53,510 nucleotides of DNA, from assembly GCA_944363805.1 (NCBI GenBank), contig CALVVH010000001.1, positions 1-53,510 of the forward strand, written 5' to 3'. Made by a program: the position numbers and the translations under genes. This DNA is from an uncultured Bacilli bacterium (GTDB lineage Bacteria; Bacillota_I; Bacilli_A; RF39; UBA660). Below the pieces are notes generated by a model. The model was not told the origin of the DNA and made no database searches. It worked only from the letters and a program-made list of their open reading frames with translations. Below, piece by piece: positions 8,582-17,718 of the stretch; the stretch's first letter is position 1; each line of letters starts with the position of its first letter.

Positions 8582-9268
8582 ATGAAGATATTAAATAATA
8601 AGATAGCAGTTGTTAGTATCTTGGTTTTTTTGAGCTTGATTGTTATAGTCTTGAGTGGTTATATGCTCTATTTATTTAATACAGAGGAAGAATGTTTTTG
8701 TGAACCAGCTCAGGCTTTAATGGTCGAAAGTGAAGAGACTGAAGAAGTTGCAAATATCTTGCATGTTGAAATTAAAGGGGCAGTTTTAGCACCAGGAGTT
8801 TATGAGATGCAAGATGGAGATATTATCGACGATGCTGTTAGGTTAGCTGGTGGTTTTACAGATGATGCTTATACAGATAATATTAATCTTAGTAAGAGAG
8901 TAAGTGATGAATTAGTTATCTATGTATTTACCGAAAAAGAATTTAAAAGTAATGATAAGATTAATTTGCCGGGGAATAATAGTAATTCTAATGATGCTTA
9001 TACTATCGATAAAGAGATAGATAATAAAGTAAGCATTATTACGAGTAGTGAAAGTACTGAAAGTGATACTGGAAATGATTTAGTAAATATCAATATGGCT
9101 TCAATTGATGAATTAATTACTTTGCCGGGGATTGGGGAAAGTAAAGCTCAAAAGATAATCGATTATCGAACAGATAATGGATATTTTAATACTATTGAAG
9201 AGTTAAAGAATGTTAGTGGAATTGGAGATACAACATTTGAAAACATTAAAGCTCATATTACAGTATAA
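8582..9268 (+). CDS. comEA: Competence DNA receptor ComEA
   Basis: A 228-residue protein. It has a membrane anchor at about 8-30, an SLBB domain at about 60-112 (VEIKGAVLAPGVYEM, DDAVRLAGGFTDDA), an acidic Ser/Asn-rich linker, and a C-terminal double helix-hairpin-helix at about 162-228 (VNINMASIDELITLPGIG, then a second GIGDTTFENI). ComEA binds incoming double-stranded DNA at the outer membrane face and passes it to ComEC. The ATG at 8582 is chosen for its GAAAGGAGG site; an upstream GTG at 8564 lies within that site. comEC follows with overlap. Confidence 0.92.
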   Translation: MKILNNKIAVVSILVFLSLIVIVLSGYMLYLFNTEEECFCEPAQALMVESEETEEVANILHVEIKGAVLAPGVYEMQDGDIIDDAVRLAGGFTDDAYTDNINLSKRVSDELVIYVFTEKEFKSNDKINLPGNNSNSNDAYTIDKEIDNKVSIITSSESTESDTGNDLVNINMASIDELITLPGIGESKAQKIIDYRTDNGYFNTIEELKNVSGIGDTTFENIKAHITV

Positions 9269-11315
9269 TTTGCTTTTTGTCATATTAGGAATATTTTGTT
9301 TTATCTATTTTTTATTTTTTACTGTGGTTATTAAGTATGAATCTAAATATACTGGTGATGAAACAATTATTACAGGAACAATACAAGAATATAGTATCAA
9401 TGGTAATAAACTTAAATTGACTATTTTAGGGAAAGAGAAGATTGTGGCTACATATTATATGAAATCTTGGAATGAAAAAGAACATCTTTTAGAAAAAGTG
9501 GGAATAGGAAAAACTATAAATGTAAGGGGTAGTATGCAAGAACCATTAAATAATACTATTCCTAATAATTTTAATTATAAAAAGTATCTATATAATCAAA
9601 AGATATTTTACCAATTTGATATAGATACATATGAGATAGTTGATGATAGTAACTTTTTAAATAAAATAAAAGATTTTCTAATTAAGAGGGCATATAATTT
9701 GGAAAATGGAGATTATTTATTAGTTTTAGTGCTTGGAGATAAATCTTTAGTAAGTAGTGATGAATATAATCAATATCAAACTAATGGGACAAGCCATCTT
9801 CTAGCGATATCTGGTTCTCATGTGGCGGTATTACTTGCCATATTTGGAGTATTACTTAAAAAAGTAAAAGAGATACCTAAACTCATAATATTGAGTATAA
9901 TCTTAATTTTCTTTGGCTTTATAACAGGTTTTGAAGCAGCGGTTAATCGAGCAATTGTCTTTTTTATAATAAGCCAGATAAATAAGATATTTAACTTACA
10001 TTATTCTAATTTACACATTTTATTAATTACGGCATATTTACTAATCTTGATAAACCCTTTTATTGTATATGATTTAGGTTTTCTTTATTCTTTTGTAGTT
10101 TGTGGGGGAATAATTTATAATCAAGATAAAATAACGGGAAATTATATAACAAAGTTATTAAAGTTAAGTGTTATTTCTTTTTTGTATAGTTTACCAATTA
10201 GTGCCTATATCAATTATGAAGTAAATATTACTTCAATTTTAGGAAATATGGTATTTGTTCCTTGGATATCGATGATTGTATTTCCTTTAGCAATAATTAC
10301 TTTTATAATACCATTTTTAAATCCCTTGTTTAGTATTACTTTAAATATAACTAGTTTTTTAAATGAATTATTTATCAAGATAAGTTTATTTATAAATATT
10401 CCTAAAGTTTCTTTATTAATAGTATTAATTTTACTATTTTTAATCATACTAGCTAAAAATAATTTTAAATATTATTTATTTTTAGTATTAGCAATTATAG
10501 GTATTAAAATATATCCAAAATTAAATAATAATTTCTATGTTTATTTTTTAGATGTTGGACAGGGAGATTCTACTCTTTTGATTTCACCATATCAAAAAGA
10601 AATAGTGTTAGTAGATACTGGTGGTAAAATCAAATATGCCAAAGAAGAATGGGAAGAAAGTAATAAAGCATATAATCTTAGTGATAATACTATTAAGTTT
10701 TTAAAAAGTTTAGGTATTACGAAATTAGATTATTTAATTACTACTCATGGAGATTATGATCACTTGGGAGAAGCAATAAATATAGTAGATAATATGAAGA
10801 TAGGGAGGGTTATATTTAATAATAATTCATATAATGATTTAGAGTTAGAATTTATTAAAATCTTAAAAAATAAAAAAATCAAGTATTATCAAAATATTCT
10901 TTCTTTAGACTTTGCTAATAGTAAAATGTATTTTTTAAATACTAAGATATATGATGATGAGAATACTAGTTCTAATGTAATTTATTTAAATTATTGGGGA
11001 GTCCAAATACTATTAATGGGAGATGCTAGTATTGCTACCGAACAAGACATTTTAGAAAAATATAATTTAAAGAATATCGATATTTTAAAAGTGGGACATC
11101 ATGGAAGTAAAACTAGTTCAGATAGTAGTTTCATTGATAGTATTACTCCAAAGTATTCAGTTATATCTGTGGGGAGAAATAATCGCTATAATCACCCTAA
11201 TAAAGAAGTAATAGATAACTTAGATAAATCTATTATTTATAGGACAGATATAAATGGTACTATTAAATTTATAATAAATAAAAATAGACTAGACATAATT
11301 ACATATGGTCCTTAG
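9210..11315 (+). CDS. comEC: Competence channel protein ComEC
   Basis: A protein of up to 701 residues. It has membrane helices near the N-terminus, an OB-like DUF4131 segment (about 45-150), the Competence domain of many helices (about 170-440), and a C-terminal metallo-beta-lactamase-like domain with LDVGQGDSTLL, the metal motif THGDYDHLGEA (HxDxDH), and KVGHHGSK. ComEC forms the channel for single-stranded DNA, and the C-terminal domain may be the nuclease that degrades the other strand. The first 20 codons overlap comEA in another frame and look unconserved. A TTG at 9270, one base after the comEA stop, is a credible alternative start. Confidence 0.92.
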   Translation: MLVELEIQHLKTLKLILQYNLLFVILGIFCFIYFLFFTVVIKYESKYTGDETIITGTIQEYSINGNKLKLTILGKEKIVATYYMKSWNEKEHLLEKVGIGKTINVRGSMQEPLNNTIPNNFNYKKYLYNQKIFYQFDIDTYEIVDDSNFLNKIKDFLIKRAYNLENGDYLLVLVLGDKSLVSSDEYNQYQTNGTSHLLAISGSHVAVLLAIFGVLLKKVKEIPKLIILSIILIFFGFITGFEAAVNRAIVFFIISQINKIFNLHYSNLHILLITAYLLILINPFIVYDLGFLYSFVVCGGIIYNQDKITGNYITKLLKLSVISFLYSLPISAYINYEVNITSILGNMVFVPWISMIVFPLAIITFIIPFLNPLFSITLNITSFLNELFIKISLFINIPKVSLLIVLILLFLIILAKNNFKYYLFLVLAIIGIKIYPKLNNNFYVYFLDVGQGDSTLLISPYQKEIVLVDTGGKIKYAKEEWEESNKAYNLSDNTIKFLKSLGITKLDYLITTHGDYDHLGEAINIVDNMKIGRVIFNNNSYNDLELEFIKILKNKKIKYYQNILSLDFANSKMYFLNTKIYDDENTSSNVIYLNYWGVQILLMGDASIATEQDILEKYNLKNIDILKVGHHGSKTSSDSSFIDSITPKYSVISVGRNNRYNHPNKEVIDNLDKSIIYRTDINGTIKFIINKNRLDIITYGP

Positions 11316-11384
11316 ATAAATCATCTACACAATATTTTAGGGTTACCATAAAATATAGTACATTATATAATGTTTTGATAGATT

Positions 11385-11405
11385 GGAGAAGAGATTCTCT
11401 TTTCT
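11385..11405 (+). terminator. Possible weak terminator after comEC
   Basis: A 9-bp stem with one wobble around an ATT loop (core AAGAG-ATT-CTCTT), with only short T runs in its 3' arm. It could end comEC transcription ahead of holA. Confidence 0.35.
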
Positions 11406-11449
11406 TATGCCCAAAAATATAGTAAAATGATTATATCGAGGTAAGACGT

Positions 11450-12388
11450 ATGAACATATATTTAATTAGCAATGAAAGTTATCGTTTGATTATGAAAGAA
11501 GTAAAAAAAATAGTTAAAGATAACCATTATGTATTATTTAATTTGAATAAATCTTCAATAAAAGAAGTGTTAGAAGAAGCAAATTATTTTTCTTTAGATA
11601 ATGAAAAGAAGTATTTGGTAGTAACGAATGCCGATATTTTTGGAAGTGATAAAATAAGTGATGAAATAACCGATTTGTTAATTAAATATATAGCTAATCC
11701 CAATCCCAATACGATACTAATATTTACTACGCAAAAGCCATTAGATATGCGCAAGAAGATAGTTAAGGAACTAAAAAGTAATTATCAAGTTATTAATACT
11801 CCAAAGATGGATAAAAAGACTTTAAATAATTTATTAACGAAATATGTTAGGGATAATGAATTTGATATCGATTGGGAGACAGTAAGTTATATAATCAATA
11901 ATTCTTATGATAATTTAGATATTATGTTAAATGAAGTTGATAAAATAATTCTTTATTATAACTTTCCTTGCAAGATTAAACTTAGTGATGTTGAGAAGAT
12001 TGTGGGAGTAGAGTTAGATAGTAATAATTTTCATTTTGTAAGTGCTGTAGTTGATAAAAAGCTTGATGAAGCTATCAAGATACTAAATGGTCTTAAGGTT
12101 TACAAAGTAGATAGCACAGCTCTGGTGGCTCTTCTTGCTAGAGAATACCGTTTGATGTTTTATGTTAAAAGACTATATAGTGATGGAGGTAGCATTGAAG
12201 CCATTTGCTCTATTTTAAATTTAGTGGATTGGCAAGTAAATAAGCTTTATAATAATGGCTTACATTATAGTGAAAGTGAATTACTTAAAAATTTAAATGA
12301 TTTATGTGATATCGATATGAATATTAAAAAGGGTATTTGGGATAAAGATATAGCTTTATATGGTTTTTTACTAGAAGCTTGTGCGTAG
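11450..12388 (+). CDS. holA: DNA polymerase III delta subunit
   Basis: A 312-residue protein with the HolA/YqeN layout: an AAA+-like N-terminal domain without Walker motifs (YLVVTNADIF, then ILIFTTQKPLDMRKKIVKEL), a lid with YIINNSYDNLDIMLNEVDKI, and a C-terminal helical collar domain. Delta opens the beta sliding clamp within the clamp loader. It sits directly downstream of comEC, the usual place in Firmicutes. The ribosome site is CGAGGTAAG. Its stop is followed within 16 bases by the CmpB-like gene. Confidence 0.9.
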   Translation: MNIYLISNESYRLIMKEVKKIVKDNHYVLFNLNKSSIKEVLEEANYFSLDNEKKYLVVTNADIFGSDKISDEITDLLIKYIANPNPNTILIFTTQKPLDMRKKIVKELKSNYQVINTPKMDKKTLNNLLTKYVRDNEFDIDWETVSYIINNSYDNLDIMLNEVDKIILYYNFPCKIKLSDVEKIVGVELDSNNFHFVSAVVDKKLDEAIKILNGLKVYKVDSTALVALLAREYRLMFYVKRLYSDGGSIEAICSILNLVDWQVNKLYNNGLHYSESELLKNLNDLCDIDMNIKKGIWDKDIALYGFLLEACA

Positions 12389-12403
12389 ATGAAAGGTAAA
12401 ATT

Positions 12404-12934
12404 ATGCAAAGAGTTCAAAAATATTTTCTTCTATTTATGATGTATTCAGTCATTGGGTGGTGCTATGAAGTTTTTTTAGAAGTTGTAATTTATAACTGGG
12501 GGTTTTCTAATCGGGGTGTTTTATTTGGACCATATTGTCCTGTTTATGGGGTTGGGGCGTTAACTTTTATCTTATGTTTTAATAAACTTTTAAAAAATAA
12601 AACTTTAAAACAAAAAGTGTTGCTCATTCCAATAATATTTTTAGGTTGTATGCTTGTAGCTACAGTAATTGAACTTATTACTTCTTATATTTGTGAGTTT
12701 TTCACTGGTTCTTGGCCATGGCAGACATATGCCGATTACAAATATAATTTTGAGGCGCGGATTGCTTTAAGTCCGAGTATTCGTTTTGGCTTGGGAGGAA
12801 TAATATTTTTGTATATATTGCAACCATTATTCGATAAATTATTGAATAAGTTAGATAAAAAGACTATAAATATAATATTTTGGATAATTCTTATAATATT
12901 TATAATTGATATGATTATTACATTTATTTTTTAA
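12404..12934 (+). CDS. CmpB-like (PF06541) membrane protein
   Basis: A 176-residue protein with about five membrane helices and the N-terminal YSVIGWCYEVFLEV signature followed by NRGVLFGPYCPVYGVGA. This is diagnostic of the family labelled 'putative ABC transporter type IV, CmpB'. The real function is not established and no ATP-binding partner is adjacent. The ATG at 12404 is preferred over 12389 because GAAAGG lies at the right distance upstream, and 12389 touches the holA stop. Confidence 0.8.
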   Translation: MQRVQKYFLLFMMYSVIGWCYEVFLEVVIYNWGFSNRGVLFGPYCPVYGVGALTFILCFNKLLKNKTLKQKVLLIPIIFLGCMLVATVIELITSYICEFFTGSWPWQTYADYKYNFEARIALSPSIRFGLGGIIFLYILQPLFDKLLNKLDKKTINIIFWIILIIFIIDMIITFIF

Positions 12935-12936
12935 AG

Positions 12937-12957
12937 ACAATTTATATTGTTTTTTTC
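12937..12957 (+). terminator. Rho-independent terminator
   Basis: The stem ACAAT / ATTGT with loop TTAT is followed by seven T residues, after the CmpB-like gene. Confidence 0.75.
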
Positions 12958-13111
12958 TTTTCTATAAAATAAGATATTTGCATTACCCATTTAACGTTAT
13001 AAAAATATAAACTTCTTATTATATAATTTATTTATAGTAATGCTATGTGACAACTGGCAACAAAAATAATTTTAAAAAGTATAGGAATCGACAAAATAAT
13101 TAGAGTTGATA

Positions 13112-13120
13112 TGTTATACT
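13112..13120 (+). promoter_or_regulatory. Extended -10 promoter for the 13152 surface protein
   Basis: TGT-TATACT matches an extended -10 element (TGnTATAAT), 31 bases ahead of the start codon and before a GAGGAGAG ribosome site. I see no good -35 box at 17 bases. The rest of the 12958-13151 gap shows no gene. Confidence 0.5.
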
Positions 13121-13151
13121 GAATTAAAATAATGAGGAGAGTTGATTTTAT

Positions 13152-15239
13152 ATGGAAAAACAATCTAATGAAAAAAAGGTATTAATATTTTCAACGATTG
13201 CAGTCGTGTTATTGATTGTAGTTGTAGTTGGAGCAACTTATGCATTCTTTACAGCGCAAGGTGGAGCTAGTGCTAATACCAATGTTAATGTCCAAACTAA
13301 TACTACTGACAATTTATCATTTAGTGTGGGTGAACCTATAAGTATTACTGCCAATCAAGATAACTTTGCTCAAGGCTTAGGAAATCAAGCAGACAGTACC
13401 ACAGCTAGTGCAACACTAACTGCCAATAATGCGACGAATACTGCAACAGCAAATTATTATCTTTACTTAGATATAACAAGTAATGATTTTGAATATACAG
13501 TAGATGACAATACCCCAGAATTAATATTAACAATAACAGATCCAGATGGAACAGAATTACAAACTTTATCAGGATATCAATATGTAACTGTTGATGAAGT
13601 ATCCGGTTTTGATATCACAACAGTAAACGATGTAATCAAAATAGCTGAAAATTATGAAATAACATCAACTGGTACAGAAACCCAAGAATGGAACATAACT
13701 ATAACATTTGTCAATCTAGATAGTGACCAAGAAGGAAATACCAATAAAACATTTGAGGCAACATTAGTAATAAGAGAAGATTCACCAATAGGAATAACAA
13801 ATGTAAGTGCAAGTAATATAACAAGTGATAGTATAACATTAACAGTAAATGCAGAAAGTGAAAATACTATAACAAATTATTACTTTGCCAAAAATGAAGA
13901 AGAGTATGTAAACAGTGCAAGTAATACATATACATTTACAGGATTAGATGCAGAAACAGAATATACATTAAAAGCGTATGCCGTAGATGATGAAGGATAT
14001 CAATCAGCAGTGTATAGTACCGAAGTAATAACAGCAGGCCTAACATTAGCAGAATTATGTTCCGACCCAACAAATTCTGAATTATTATCTTGTCAAGTTT
14101 ATACACAATATGGTGGCGTGGATGGTAGTAATGGTATTTATTTTCATGATGGCATAGGGGATTATGTTAATGTATCGCAAGAAGCTAGTGATAATTCATA
14201 TAGATTCTCTGGTGGAGACTATCAAGTAACAAGTGCTGCAACACAAGCTGGTTTAGTAAGAGCGTATACAGCAGTAAATACAGAAACTGACGGGGTAATA
14301 AATTTTTATTGTAATGGATCAAAACAATACGTAGGTTTTAATTGCTCGACAAACTATGAGCATTATTATACAACAACATATAACGAAACAGCACATTATA
14401 GCACGTTAGAAGAAGCTCTAAATCAAGCAGTAACAGATGGTTATTTAACTAGCGATAATATTAAAAACTTTGTGTGCTTTGGTCCTGGAGCAAGTGAAGA
14501 AAAATGCCCAGAAGAAAATCTATATAGAATTATTGGAGTATTTGATAATCAAGTAAAATTGATTAAATATACGTATGCTGATCCGACAATACTGGGTTCT
14601 AATGGAAATTATAATATAATAGATATTAATTCTTTTTGGAGTGGAATGCGAAAAAATGCAAATACAGGCTATAGATATTACTGGAATAATAGTACGCGAA
14701 CAAATACTTGGAAAGAAAGTGGATTAAATACAGTTAATTTAAATACAAATTATTGGAATTATCTAACAAGTGAATGGCAAAATCTAATAGCAGAGTCAAC
14801 ATGGCAAGTTGGAGGTAATACCTCTATAAACATAGCTAGTACAACAGCAAAAAATACATATACAAATGAAATAGTGAGTCCAGCAGCATCAACAACGTAT
14901 CAAGATGAAATAGGATTGATGTACGTTAGTGATTATATGTATGCAGTAGATTCCCAAAATTGGACTAAAGTTGGGTATTCCAGTAATGGGGCACAGAATG
15001 ATTATAGAGGAATAAAAGGAGATAACTGGATGTATATGGGATTTTTAGAGTGGACGATTTCTTCGTTATCAGACACTTTGAACTCTGCATTTTATATAAG
15101 ATATCTTGGTAGTGTTCATAGTTCTACTGTAGATGGCGGTACAATTGGCGTTAGACCAGTATTTTACCTAAACTCTGATGTTGAAATCTACGAAGGTCAT
15201 TCCGGAACCCAAAGTGATCCATACAGAATTGTAATATAA
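13152..15239 (+). CDS. Large membrane-anchored surface protein with Fn3 domain and ligand-type C-terminus
   Basis: A 695-residue protein. It has a membrane helix at about 9-32 running into GATYAFFTAQGGASANTNV, a TasA/camelysin-like start, then a beta-rich Thr/Asn-rich domain (about 35-215). A fibronectin type III domain follows (about 218-296; sequence around GLDAETEYTLKAYAVDDEGY), then a cysteine-containing segment and a C-terminal domain (about 455-695). Domain landmarks are NLYRIIGVFDNQVKLIK, TWQVGG, IGLMYVSDYMYA, W-T-I-S and GVRPVFYL. The first 200 residues are nearly the same as in the 25655 protein and the C-terminal domain is shared with 25655 and 5196. I infer a surface adhesin or matrix-type protein. 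No LPXTG motif is visible; it would be held by the N-terminal helix. Confidence 0.75.
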   Translation: MEKQSNEKKVLIFSTIAVVLLIVVVVGATYAFFTAQGGASANTNVNVQTNTTDNLSFSVGEPISITANQDNFAQGLGNQADSTTASATLTANNATNTATANYYLYLDITSNDFEYTVDDNTPELILTITDPDGTELQTLSGYQYVTVDEVSGFDITTVNDVIKIAENYEITSTGTETQEWNITITFVNLDSDQEGNTNKTFEATLVIREDSPIGITNVSASNITSDSITLTVNAESENTITNYYFAKNEEEYVNSASNTYTFTGLDAETEYTLKAYAVDDEGYQSAVYSTEVITAGLTLAELCSDPTNSELLSCQVYTQYGGVDGSNGIYFHDGIGDYVNVSQEASDNSYRFSGGDYQVTSAATQAGLVRAYTAVNTETDGVINFYCNGSKQYVGFNCSTNYEHYYTTTYNETAHYSTLEEALNQAVTDGYLTSDNIKNFVCFGPGASEEKCPEENLYRIIGVFDNQVKLIKYTYADPTILGSNGNYNIIDINSFWSGMRKNANTGYRYYWNNSTRTNTWKESGLNTVNLNTNYWNYLTSEWQNLIAESTWQVGGNTSINIASTTAKNTYTNEIVSPAASTTYQDEIGLMYVSDYMYAVDSQNWTKVGYSSNGAQNDYRGIKGDNWMYMGFLEWTISSLSDTLNSAFYIRYLGSVHSSTVDGGTIGVRPVFYLNSDVEIYEGHSGTQSDPYRIVI

Positions 15240-15247
15240 TAATGTAA

Positions 15248-15285
15248 TTAAAAATCGGTGAAAATTAATTCATCGATTTTATTTT
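15248..15285. terminator. Bidirectional terminator
   Basis: The stem AAATCGGTGAA / TTCATCGATTT with A and T runs on opposite sides lies between the surface protein and convergent rnhC. Confidence 0.7.
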
Positions 15286-16209
15286 GGCTGTGTTTTTAAA
15301 GTTTAATTTGGCTATTTTGTTAAGAATGTCAAAGCCATGTTCTTTAACTAATTGGTGAGCAAATTCATCAACAGATGTTCCAGCACCTTTAGGAATATCT
15401 TTGCCAATTTCTTGACTAATTTTGGCTATTTCTCTTAGGAATATGTATCTACTGATAATTGATGCACAAGCAACACTTAAACATTGATCTTCGGCTTTAG
15501 GGGTAAAAGTAATATTGGTAACTTTGCTTTTAACATCACGTAAGTAATCATAATATTTAGCTGGAGGAGTGAATTGATCGACGATGATTTTGTCATACGG
15601 TAAATTCTTTTCAAGCATGTTTAATAATACTTTATTGTGTAAAATGGCTTTTATTTTATTCATATTGATATCAGTATTGTGATGTTTATTGTAATCTTCA
15701 TTGCTTAAGACTATGGCACTGAAAGGAATTTTTTCCATAATTTTGGGAGCGATACTTTTGATTGTTTCATCAGTTAGTTTTTTAGAGTCCATAACTTTTA
15801 ATTCATTTAAAAAGGAAATAGAATCTTTGGAAACAAAGGTAGCCGCAACGACGATGGGACCAAAGTAATCACCAGTGCCTACTTCATCAGAACCAATGGT
15901 ATTGTAGTTATCAAATGGTCTAGTTTTAACTTTTTCTTTTGAAGAATTATCTTTCTTTTTATCTTTGCCAGTTTTGATATCGATAATACGATTGTTAAGT
16001 TTACGTTCTAAATCAATCCAGATATTGGCATCGATATCAGCTGATATTCCTTGAAACATTACTTTACCTGATTCATATAAAGTAATAATTGTATCGGCTT
16101 CCATGGCTTGAAATATAGCATAAGGTGGTGTTTTTTCTCTTCTTAAATCTTGATAATACTTAATCATTTTTTCTTTAACATTATCACTTACTTTAAATAC
16201 TATTGTCAT
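15265..16209 (-). CDS. rnhC: Ribonuclease HIII
   Basis: A 314-residue protein with the TBP-like N-terminal substrate-binding domain (DUF3378, about 1-85; VMFQGISADIDANIW) typical of RNase HIII. The catalytic domain starts at GSDEVGTGDYFGP, with DEVG carrying the first acidic pair, then KVMDSKKLTDETI, VDQFTPPAKYY and SVACASIISRY. It removes RNA from RNA/DNA hybrids. Full length for the family. It is divergent from cvpA; the 5' gap contains the cvpA promoter. Confidence 0.95.
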   Translation of the reverse strand: MTIVFKVSDNVKEKMIKYYQDLRREKTPPYAIFQAMEADTIITLYESGKVMFQGISADIDANIWIDLERKLNNRIIDIKTGKDKKKDNSSKEKVKTRPFDNYNTIGSDEVGTGDYFGPIVVAATFVSKDSISFLNELKVMDSKKLTDETIKSIAPKIMEKIPFSAIVLSNEDYNKHHNTDINMNKIKAILHNKVLLNMLEKNLPYDKIIVDQFTPPAKYYDYLRDVKSKVTNITFTPKAEDQCLSVACASIISRYIFLREIAKISQEIGKDIPKGAGTSVDEFAHQLVKEHGFDILNKIAKLNFKNTAKIKSMN

Positions 16210-16244
16210 AAATTTTACCTCACTTAATTACAATTTTAACATAT

Positions 16245-16273
16245 TTGACTTTATTTTTCACCATAATTATAAT
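16245..16273 (+). promoter_or_regulatory. Sigma-A promoter for cvpA-trxA
   Basis: TTGACT (16245-16250), a 17-base spacer and TATAAT (16268-16273), 30 bases before the cvpA start with its AGGGAGAAG site. A near-consensus match. Confidence 0.8.
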
Positions 16274-16302
16274 ATAATTAAGATAGGGAGAAGATAAGAG
16301 AT

Positions 16303-16998
16303 ATGAATATAATTGATGTTGTGTGTATACTAATAATATTATTATTTGGGGTAATTGGTCTTAAAAGAGGGATTATCAAGACATTAGTTCAATTTATTGG
16401 AACTTGTGCTGTTTTAGTACTAGCTTTTGTCTTTAAAGATGCAGTTGCTAATTTTTTGATGGAACATTTGCCATTTTTCAATTTTGGTGGGGTGTTTGAA
16501 GGGATTACTGCTATTAATATATTGATATATGAACTTATTTCATTTATAGTTATTTATGTTTTACTTTATTGTGTTTTAAGTATCATTATCAATTTGGCGG
16601 GATTAGTTGAAAAATTATTGGAAATAACTATTGTGTTAGCTATACCATCAAAAATTCTCGGAGGTATTGTTGGATTAATAGAAGGGGTTATTATGGCTTT
16701 CTTAGTGGCATTCATTATGTTTCACATTCCTGTGACAGAACCGATGGTTGCTGATAGTAAGTTTACAATAATTTTACTAGAAAGAACACCAATTATTGGG
16801 TCTTTAGCAGCTGGAACAACTCAAGCACTAGAAAGAATCGATACTATTATTGAAGAAATGGATGAAAATGCTAATCGAGAAGATGTTAATTTCCAAGTAT
16901 TGCATACTTTAGTTTATTATAATATAATATCTAAGGAAGATGCCCAAAAATTAATCGATGATGATAAAATACATTTTTCAAAAACAATTATAATATAG
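16303..16998 (+). CDS. cvpA: CvpA family membrane protein
   Basis: A 231-residue protein whose N-terminal 160 residues hold about four membrane helices with the CvpA start, NIIDVVCILIILLFGVIGLKRG. A soluble C-terminal tail follows. The family (colicin V production protein) is linked to envelope or biofilm phenotypes, and its molecular role is unclear. It is co-transcribed with trxA (9-bp gap) from a strong upstream promoter; in Bacillus its homologue lies near mutSB/trxA, a similar context. Confidence 0.82.
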   Translation: MNIIDVVCILIILLFGVIGLKRGIIKTLVQFIGTCAVLVLAFVFKDAVANFLMEHLPFFNFGGVFEGITAINILIYELISFIVIYVLLYCVLSIIINLAGLVEKLLEITIVLAIPSKILGGIVGLIEGVIMAFLVAFIMFHIPVTEPMVADSKFTIILLERTPIIGSLAAGTTQALERIDTIIEEMDENANREDVNFQVLHTLVYYNIISKEDAQKLIDDDKIHFSKTIII

Positions 16999-17007
16999 GA
17001 GGATTTT

Positions 17008-17298
17008 ATGGTTAAACATTTAGAAAATAAAGAAGAATTTGCAAACATTATTAGTAAAGGAACAATTTTAGTTGATTTTTATGCTGATTGGTGTGGACCA
17101 TGCAAAATGTTGGCCCCAATTTTAGAAGATATCGATTTTGTCGATGTTCTCAAAGTAAATGTCGATAGTTTTCCAGATATTGCTAGTAGTTTTGGAGTTA
17201 TGAGTATTCCAACATTGATTTTATTTAAAGATGGTAAAGAAACCAAAAAAGAAATTGGCTTTAGAAATATGGATGAAATAAAAAAGATGATCGGTTGA
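17008..17298 (+). CDS. trxA: Thioredoxin
   Basis: A 96-residue protein with one thioredoxin fold. The active site is DFYADWCGPCKMLAPIL and the cis-proline loop is MSIPTLILFKDG. It is slightly shorter than E. coli TrxA (109 residues) through a compact middle. It reduces cytosolic disulfides with NADPH and thioredoxin reductase, which is not in the window. The ribosome site TAGGAGG is strong. A terminator hairpin overlaps its end. Confidence 0.93.
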   Translation: MVKHLENKEEFANIISKGTILVDFYADWCGPCKMLAPILEDIDFVDVLKVNVDSFPDIASSFGVMSIPTLILFKDGKETKKEIGFRNMDEIKKMIG

Positions 17299-17308
17299 TC
17301 ATTTTTTT
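17287..17308 (+). terminator. Rho-independent terminator overlapping trxA and yigZ ends
   Basis: The stem ATGATC / GATCAT with loop GGTT followed by seven T residues. It covers the last codons of trxA and the convergent yigZ-like gene. Confidence 0.8.
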
Positions 17309-17649
17309 AATGCTTGTAAACCAGCATTACTGTAAGCACGAGCAAGGGGACCAAAGCCTAGTTTAGTTCCGCCGAAATATCTTACCACTACTAATAAAGT
17401 GTCATTTAGATTGTTTTTTTCGAGGATGTTATAAAGCGGCAAGCCAGCACTGCCGGAAGGCTCTTTGTCATCACTTTTGCCGGCGGTATTACCTAATCTG
17501 TAGGCGTAAGCAATATGACGGGCTTTTTTATGTTCGATATGTAAATCATTTAGAATCTTTTTTATTTCATCAGGCGTGGTGATATGGTAATAATAAGAGA
17601 TAAATTTGGATTTTTTGATTTCAAGTTGGGCAGTATTAATTAAATTCAT
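17299..17649 (-). CDS. YigZ/IMPACT family protein, single-domain form
   Basis: A 116-residue protein with the IMPACT N-terminal (UPF0029) domain. Landmarks are KKSKFISYYYHI, the KARHIAYAYRLG block, DDKEPSGSAGLP and RYFGGTKLGFGPLARAY. Usual YigZ proteins are about 205-215 residues with a second, ferredoxin-like DUF1949 domain that is missing here; the frame stops cleanly after LQALKK. I see no frameshifted continuation, since trxA abuts directly. The biochemical role is unknown; the eukaryotic relative IMPACT binds GCN1. Confidence 0.85.
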   Translation of the reverse strand: MNLINTAQLEIKKSKFISYYYHITTPDEIKKILNDLHIEHKKARHIAYAYRLGNTAGKSDDKEPSGSAGLPLYNILEKNNLNDTLLVVVRYFGGTKLGFGPLARAYSNAGLQALKK

Positions 17650-17718
17650 AACATCACCAGCAATATTATATCGTAAAATTCGGGGTTTTTGTAGTATAAT
17701 ATTAGATGGTGGGAAATA

